This document shows positions 57,780 through 64,000 of a stretch of DNA of 64,000 nt, in pieces. This DNA is from Eustoma russellianum. Its lineage: Eukaryota > Streptophyta > Magnoliopsida > Gentianales > Gentianaceae. The DNA is taken from assembly GCA_036186865.1 (NCBI GenBank), contig AP025067.1:20148724-20212723 (forward strand), in the 5' to 3' direction. How positions within the stretch are numbered: position 1 is the first letter of the stretch; each line of letters opens with the position of its first letter. The notes below the pieces were generated by a model, which worked only from the letters and a program-made list of their open reading frames with translations, was not told the origin of the DNA and did no database searches. The position numbers were made by a program, and so were the translations under genes.

Positions 57780-59564
57780 CTACTTCATTTATCTTGAGAG
57801 CCTATAAAACCAAGAGATTTATGCATTGGTACCCTTTGATGGTTGGGTCCTTTAGGGTTAGTTTGCCGACCCTTAGGCTTCCAAACATACATGCTTACAA
57901 ATCTAGCTCTACATGCATTCTTCACATGTCCTACTTTGTTACAATGAAAACAAGTGGGTACATGCCTTGGTTTAGAAGATGATGAGTCATGCTGTGATTT
58001 TCTCTTGTTTGCCTTTTTCTTTATTAACTTTGTCTTATTGGAAGAATATGGTGAGTTAAATCCTAAACAGGATTTATCATTTCCAATTCTTTGATTTCCA
58101 AGAAGTTTGTCTAGATTATTTTTACCATTTGTTAGTCTTTATAAATCTAACCTTAGTTTCTCACATTCTTTCCTAATTTCTACATTTTCAAGAGCTACGG
58201 TTTTATGCATGGTGAGTATAATGTCATGCTCTTGAAATATCAAAATATTTTTATCATGCAAGCTCTTATTTTCTAGAATGCACTTCTTGAACTCTTTCTT
58301 CAAATGTTTGTACTTTAAATTTAGTTTTTCAAAATCATCTTGCAAATCCTCTATTTCATCTTGTAAATTACAAGGATTAGAGTTTACCTCAAGGTCATCT
58401 TCAATTGCCATGAGACAAGTATGTTGAGCATTTGGATTTTCAACCATTGCAACAAGTCCAGCATCTTGTTCTTCACTCTCTTCTCCTTCCGATTCGGATA
58501 GGATAACATCCCACGTGGTTACCTCCATATTGAGGGCATTTTTCTTTTGAGAAAAGAACTTCTTTTCTTTTTTTTGCAGCTCCTTGATGTGGCAATCGGC
58601 AATGAAGTGACAGGGTCGACCACATCTATAGCAATTTTCACTTGTTTCTTTTCCTTGGGTGGTCTTTTGATAAACTTTCTTGCTTGAGCTTTATTTCTAG
58701 TTGCCATTCTTCTAAATTTTCTTACTAGAAGGGCAACTTCCTCATCTGATTCATCAGAATCTACCACCAATCCTTTGTGTGATGTTTGTGTGGGCTTAAT
58801 AGGATTCATCCTATTTTGTTCATCAATAAGAATTTCATGAGTAAGAAGATTACCAGATAGATCATCAAGGGTAAGAGTTTTGAGATTCTTTGATTCGATG
58901 ATGTCGATGACTTTAGGTATCCATTCTCTTGGCAAAGAGTTGAGAAGTTTTGAGACAAAGTCTTCATTTGAAATTTTCTTGTCTACCATGGAAAGTTGAT
59001 TCACTATTCGTGTGAATCTGTTGATTGTCTCCTCAATCTTCTCACCGCTCTTCATTCCGAACATCTCATATTCCTTCATGAGCATAAGTCTTTTGGCCAT
59101 TCTTACTTGCTCAGTATTCTTACTTGCTCAGTTCCTTTGTATATCATTTCAAGCCTTTTCCATGCCTCATGGGCTGTTTCAAGACCTTGAAGTCTTATGA
59201 GCTCGGTGGTGGTAAAAGCACTTGAGAGAATATCAAATGCTTTGCCATTGATGGCGAAGTTTATTTTCTCTTCGTCGGTGTAATCATCCTCATCCTTGGA
59301 CATTGATTCTCCTTTTGAGTTAGTAACCATAGGAACTTCAAATCCTTTGACAACGGCTCTCCATATATCAAATTCACAGCCTTTCAAATGATTGATCATT
59401 CGAAATTTCCACAAAGAATAATTTTGGGCATCAAACATAGGTGCTTTAGTGTTTGATCTTGAAAATAGTGCAGTAGGCTTGGAAGTTGAAGTGTGAGATG
59501 AAGAGATTGAGGTTGTCATTGCCACGATCTTTAACCTTGCTACTTGCAAAGATAGGCCAAGCAA
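57780..59564 (-). pseudogene. gag: Element B gag, frameshifted
   Basis: Starts with the capsid-type segment PMFDAQNYSLWKFRMINHL (frame 59564-59103), then SGEKIEETINRFTRIVNQL and LLNSLPREWIPKVIDIIE (59100-58519). The first zinc knuckle CYRCGRPCHFIADC lies near 58580-58620 in a different frame. The coiled-coil part is 58528-58139 (KYKHLKKEFKKCILENKSL), and a second knuckle CFHCNKVGHVKNAC is near 57905-57950. At least three frameshifts. Same architecture as element A gag. Confidence 0.87.
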
Positions 59565-59573
59565 TCAAGGCTA

Positions 59574-59588
59574 GGCTCTGATACCAAT
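59574..59588 (-). other. Primer-binding site of element B
   Basis: The minus strand reads ATTGGTATCAGAGCC next to the LTR at 59589, the standard Met-tRNA site. Confidence 0.9.
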
Positions 59589-60975
59589 TGTTAGATCCAA
59601 AACACACTCTAGAGGGAGGGTGAATAGAGTGTTTGGTACTTTTTGTGGAATTTTCTTGTTTGGCTCAACCCAAAAGAAATTCAAAATCAAAGCAAGAATG
59701 GGAGATGAGAAGCAATGAATGAATACACCAGATATAGAGTGTTCAAATCATAAATGATTCTACTCCACTACCACTTTGTTGCCAAAGTGGATTTTCAACG
59801 ACTACTTTTCTTATTAGAGACAATAAGAACAACCACAGCAACACTTACACTAACACCTTAGAGTAAGCAACAACAACAACTTCTTGCACAAAATACACTT
59901 GCGCAACTACAGCTCTAGCAAGAATAACTTCTTGCTACCTCACAACTTCAACAAAGTTCCCTCAAGAACTTTCTCACAGTGGGTTGATGGAAATAGAAAG
60001 GTTCACACTTTCTCACTATTCTAAGCACAAGCAAGAGATCAAATATTTATAGTTCCTCTTGTGCTAAACTATCTATATCTCAATATACAACAATGAAGAA
60101 CAAAGAAAAGCTTCACAAGCTTTTAAGCAATTTTACAAATGTGAGAGAACTATACAACAATGAATAATGAAGCTAGATGATGGTGAAAGTGTGTATTTGT
60201 CTCATCCAAACTTCTCCCATTTATAGCTAAAGTTCACCACGTTTTTGAGGTCTCCACCATGTCTTCAACTACACCAAATGTCAAGATAATGCACAAATAG
60301 TCTTTAACCACCCTATGGAGTGATTTGATCCTCAATAGCCAACCTAAGATTTCTTAGACATGGATACAATAGTCAAAAAAGCATGTAGTATGTTGGAATA
60401 AAGTCTACAAGAAATTTGAGCAAGACTGGATAGAGAAAATACCATGAATCTCCCTTGGATTTTGTTTCAAAGTTCAAAAAATTTTGAATTCTGGGGGACA
60501 TCGATCGATCGAAGTGCCTGGGGTGAGAGATCGGTGTCCTCCAGAAACTTTGCAGTTTTTGAAACTGCTGACATCGATCGATTGAAGTCCCCCTAGGAGA
60601 GACTGATGTCACTTCGATCGATCGATGTCCCCTGGACTGAGAGATCGATGTTGGACATAAAGTATTCTGCCTGACATCGATCGATCGAAGTCTCCCTAGG
60701 GAGAGACTGAAGTGACATCGATCGATCGATGTCCCCAGGTTGAGAGATCGATGTTGGACAAACAGGTTTCTGCCTGACATCGATAGATCGAAGTCAGAGG
60801 CTGAAGTACATCGATCGATCAATATCCCTAGTCTGAGAGATCGATGTTGGACAGTGAGTTCCAATCTTAACCATTTTTGACATAGTGTAATTTTCTCATC
60901 TTGCATCAAGTCTCAAGCATAAATTTAACTTATTTAAAACATCTTTTCATCATCAAAATAATTTATATCTCAACA
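59589..60975 (-). repeat. Family-B 5' LTR
   Basis: 1,387 bp, TGTTAG...CTCAACA, hairpin 59604-59632, ATCGATCG array 60497-60850. Followed by TGATG (60976-60980), matching the duplication of the LTR at 29243. Confidence 0.9.
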
Positions 60976-61707
60976 TGATGGAAAGAGGGATTGCATGTTA
61001 TGGTGTGGTTGGAATTCAGGTGTTGTAAGAAGATTTCTTGCCTTCTTTTCTCATAACTTGGCCGGCTATGTAAAGGTTAAAAAGGAGGAATAATTGCTTC
61101 TTGAAGATATAGACTAGGACAAGGGAAAGAGTTGCATTTATTAGGATTTGTTGGGAATTGAGTGTGGGAAGAAAAAAAGAAAGGATTATTTCTTTTTCCT
61201 TTGCATGGGTTGATGGTCAAATGCGGTGAAGGATGGTGAAATGATTATTCTTTGAAGGTGTAAGAATGTGACAAAAATGTGGCTTTTTTGGTAGGAATTG
61301 TATACTTGGTAATTTTCCTACAATGGTGTAAGAAGTCCAATGATGGTGGGAGAAAGAAAAATAAAATCATTCCCACTCTTTTTCTTAGTGTGGCCGGCCA
61401 TGGACATGTGGGATGGGTAGAATCGAACAAATTTGCCTACCTCATTTTTCTATATCCTAACTTTTCTTTTTCTTTTATTTGAACGTAAAAAAATAGCTAT
61501 GTCCTATTTGTAATTCTATTTAGTTATTTCACTTAAATTAGTTGTTACCTAGGGTTTACTTATTTATTTTAGCATATATCATATTTCTTACTCATACCAC
61601 CTAACATGGCACAACGTTTTAATTATTTTTATTTGGTACACCCAATTTTTATCATTATAATTTCTTTTTTTTCTTTTCCTAAAGGTACGGGGATTCGGAT
61701 CATAATA
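60976..61707 (-). repeat. Proximal part of probable gypsy LTR (right copy)
   Basis: Copy of 30651-31385, ending CATAATA. Noncoding. It lies between element B and element D, and so dates between them. Confidence 0.5.
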
Positions 61708-62723
61708 CGTGTGGAGTTTTACCATAAAGCAAAATGGATGGAGTTCGGTTGATTAAGTAGACTACAGTTAAGACACACTTGCCCCAAAAAATAGTGGTAA
61801 GTTTGCTTGAAAACATAGTGCGTTTGCCACATTAAGGATATGCGGTGTTTGCGTTAGACTCGCCCATTCTGTTGTGGAGTGTGTCGGATGGAAGTGTGGT
61901 GAAGCACAACATGCTCCGTAAAGAAGGGGAGCATACGTTATAAATCTGGGTCATTATCACTGCGAAATGTTTTAATAGTCCGTCCGAATTGAATGTCCAC
62001 TATAGCAAAAAACTGTTTCACAACAATGGGAAACCGATCATTGGTTTTTGAAAGATATACCCAGACAGCCCGTGAACGATCATCCATAAATGTTAAAAAA
62101 TAAGATGATATGCATGATGTTTTGTGTCGATAAGGTCCCCACACATTGTAATGTATCAAACCAAAACAGTGTTTGGCAATTGTATCACTTAAATCAAATG
62201 GTCTTTTAATTTTTTTGGTTCGGCAACATACTTCACATGAAACTTCACTGGTTTTATTGAAAGAAGAGGAAGTTGGATTACACATCAAACGTAACACCCG
62301 ACTTGAGGGATGTCCTAAAAGGTTATGCCACAACTCCATATCTGAGTCTGCACCAAGGGCGCACATCCGAATGGTGGAGGGTTCCTTCAGCAAGTATAGT
62401 CCGTCGGTCAGCTCACCCGCTCCAATCCGAGTCCTGGTACTCCAGCCCTGTATCATACAACCATCATTAGTAAACTCAACAATATAGTCACCATTGCTTA
62501 ACAACTGAGAAAATTACAGCAGATTGCAAGTCAAATATAGAACAAAAAGAACTTTATTTCAAACTAATCGCACATTGAGGCGTGACGCGCTTGGCTGAAG
62601 TGCCTGTGTTTTTGTTCCACCGAGCAGCCGAATAGTACATGGTACAATAGTGACACAATCATACAGGAGGCTCAAATTACCCATCATGTAATGAGAAGCT
62701 CCTGAGTCAATAATCCAAGAAAG
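61708..62723 (-). pseudogene. Element D, old copia: protease and integrase
   Basis: Protease remnant WIIDSGASHYMMG near 62690-62723 and integrase 62504-61938: LWHNLLGHPSSRVLRL, CEVCCRTKKIKRPFD, LIHYNVWGPY, YFLTFMDDRSRAVWVYL, IKTFRSDNDPDL. The sequence style fits the Retrofit/Ale side of copia rather than Sirevirus. Decay increases below 61938 (stops in the relic of TPQQNG...ERKH). It is cut at 61708 by the gypsy LTR and at 62724 by another LTR. Confidence 0.82.
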
Positions 62724-64000
62724 TGTAGAAATATGAGGGTTTGAGTGATTTCAAAATAAAGAAAATTTGAATATATATATATATAAACGTTGAATATATA
62801 TATATATATACACAAGTGAACATGTATGCATGATAACTTGCCTTATTTAGCTTATATATTATGTTGCCGTACTAACGAGCCATGAAGCTTTAAAGCTTAC
62901 ATCATATGGCGAACATTTGTTGAGTTTATACTATTTTCAGGTGCCACAATTAATGAACTAAAGTAGTTCATTAAGTGAAGTACTTAGTTTAATAAACTAA
63001 GTAGTTCATTAAAGGAAGATGCATTTGGAAAAGGCATAAAGGCAACATGGCTATGGAAGGAAAGTTCTCTCCTCCTCCCCACATCAATTTCACACGCCAT
63101 TTATATATATAAACTATATATTTTCAGATTTTTTTTAAAAGGCACATACATATGTATTCCAACGTACTACCGACACGTTATATATCTTACGTACGTACGT
63201 TTACGTCACACCACTATACTTAACTCATATTTATGAGTACATTCAGGTCTTATATCATATGATATAAGATATGGTGATGACAAATTAAATACGACACGAT
63301 AAAAGGTTCTAAACCGAAATTTGTCGTATCGGGCGATACCGAAACTTCGCCAACGTGTCACGTACTTTCCATAAATAAATAGCTAGCCCATATGCATCAA
63401 AAATTGATGATATTTTCGTGCACATGACTGTATATTGAGACAAAAATACTTTCCATGTTGGCACACACAATTCACCCCACATTTAGGCCAAAATGTGAAG
63501 ATTCCAATTTTATTTTTGTCACATGTTTATGGTACCATTTTAAATCAGCCAAGAGCTGAAATTTAAAATATATATTATATATATTATGTATAACATAATA
63601 TATATATCATGTGCAAAATTTGGAATTTAAATTAGAGAAAAATCGGGTAATCGATAAATATCGAAAATTCGGTTTTCTACGCACATGACATGGAACGTTT
63701 TTACTGAACATCATGTGACACGTATCTAGACACTTTTTACATATAATATACATCTTAAAGTGTTCTAGAAAATTAAATTAAGGGTTGATTGGAATATTAC
63801 ATGTGTGTATTATTAAATGTGCACTATTTTACAAAGTTAGCAAAAATAAAATTCAGCACATGTATATACATAACTTAAACGTCACCCCAGCTGAGATGGA
63901 GCATATGTGGAGCCTTGTTGGCATATTGATTGGTCAAGGATCAATCATACAATGTTGATGAATCAAAGAGAGAAGCTACAAAAGGTAAGTTTTCAACATA
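62724..64000 (+). mobile_element. Family-C LTR, inverted, running off the window
   Basis: Begins TGTAGAAATATGAGGGTTTG and follows the reverse complement of the family-C LTR (LTR 1 from 37232 downward to about 35940) to the last base. It is preceded by GAAAG (62719-62723), the expected 5-bp duplication, whose partner is outside. An AT microsatellite expands near 62771-62812. The orientation is opposite to all other LTRs here. Solo or full element cannot be told. Confidence 0.9.

Overview
This is plant nuclear DNA, from a eudicot: a spliced WRKY transcription-factor gene with GT-AG introns sits among LTR retrotransposons, SINEs, a TRIM and a MITE. No bacterial, organellar or rRNA/tRNA genes are visible. 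An asterid host would fit the Au-like and TS-like SINEs, but that is only a weak guess. LAYOUT. Positions 1-3255: an LTR fragment of a copia retrotransposon (called family A here) cut by the window edge, a TS-like SINE 3' end, a 309-bp hAT-type MITE with 8-bp target duplications, then the promoter and 5' UTR. Positions 3256-21488: a WRKY57-like gene (group IIc, 313 aa, three exons: 3256-3680, 5494-5637, 21116-21488). Intron 2 is 15,478 bp. It holds an Au-like SINE split by a family-A solo LTR, a poly(A)-tailed retrocopy, a complete 10.4-kb family-A element (9439-19819, TATAT target duplication), a second TS-like SINE and a TRIM. Positions 21489-29242: three more SINEs, a 10-N assembly gap flanked by two identical 494-bp blocks, a decayed gypsy gag with primer-binding site, and about 3 kb of noncoding AT-rich repeat. 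Positions 29243-64000: a deep nest. An old copia element (D) was hit by a probable gypsy LTR, that LTR by a Sirevirus-like element (B), and B by a solo LTR (C', target GATCA) and by a 20-kb tandem element (C; three LTRs and two internal regions; target TGCTC). Another C LTR, inverted, enters D at 62724. HOW THE PARTS WORK TOGETHER. Elements A, B and C are copia elements of Sirevirus type (long Gag with coiled coil, zinc knuckles, PR-INT-RT-RNaseH, Met-tRNA primer site, repeated polypurine blocks). All are on the minus strand and all carry inactivating stops or frameshifts. A and B also carry an extra ORF after RNaseH with a basic N-terminus and a shared conserved core. MOST INTERESTING. (1) All three families have, exactly 15 nt inside the LTR end next to the primer site, a hairpin with a conserved G-rich loop and family-specific covarying stems. 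(2) A and B each have a family-specific palindromic motif array in the LTR, repeated immediately upstream of the extra ORF. (3) The central LTR of the tandem C element is a hybrid of the two outer LTRs, as unequal crossing-over predicts.
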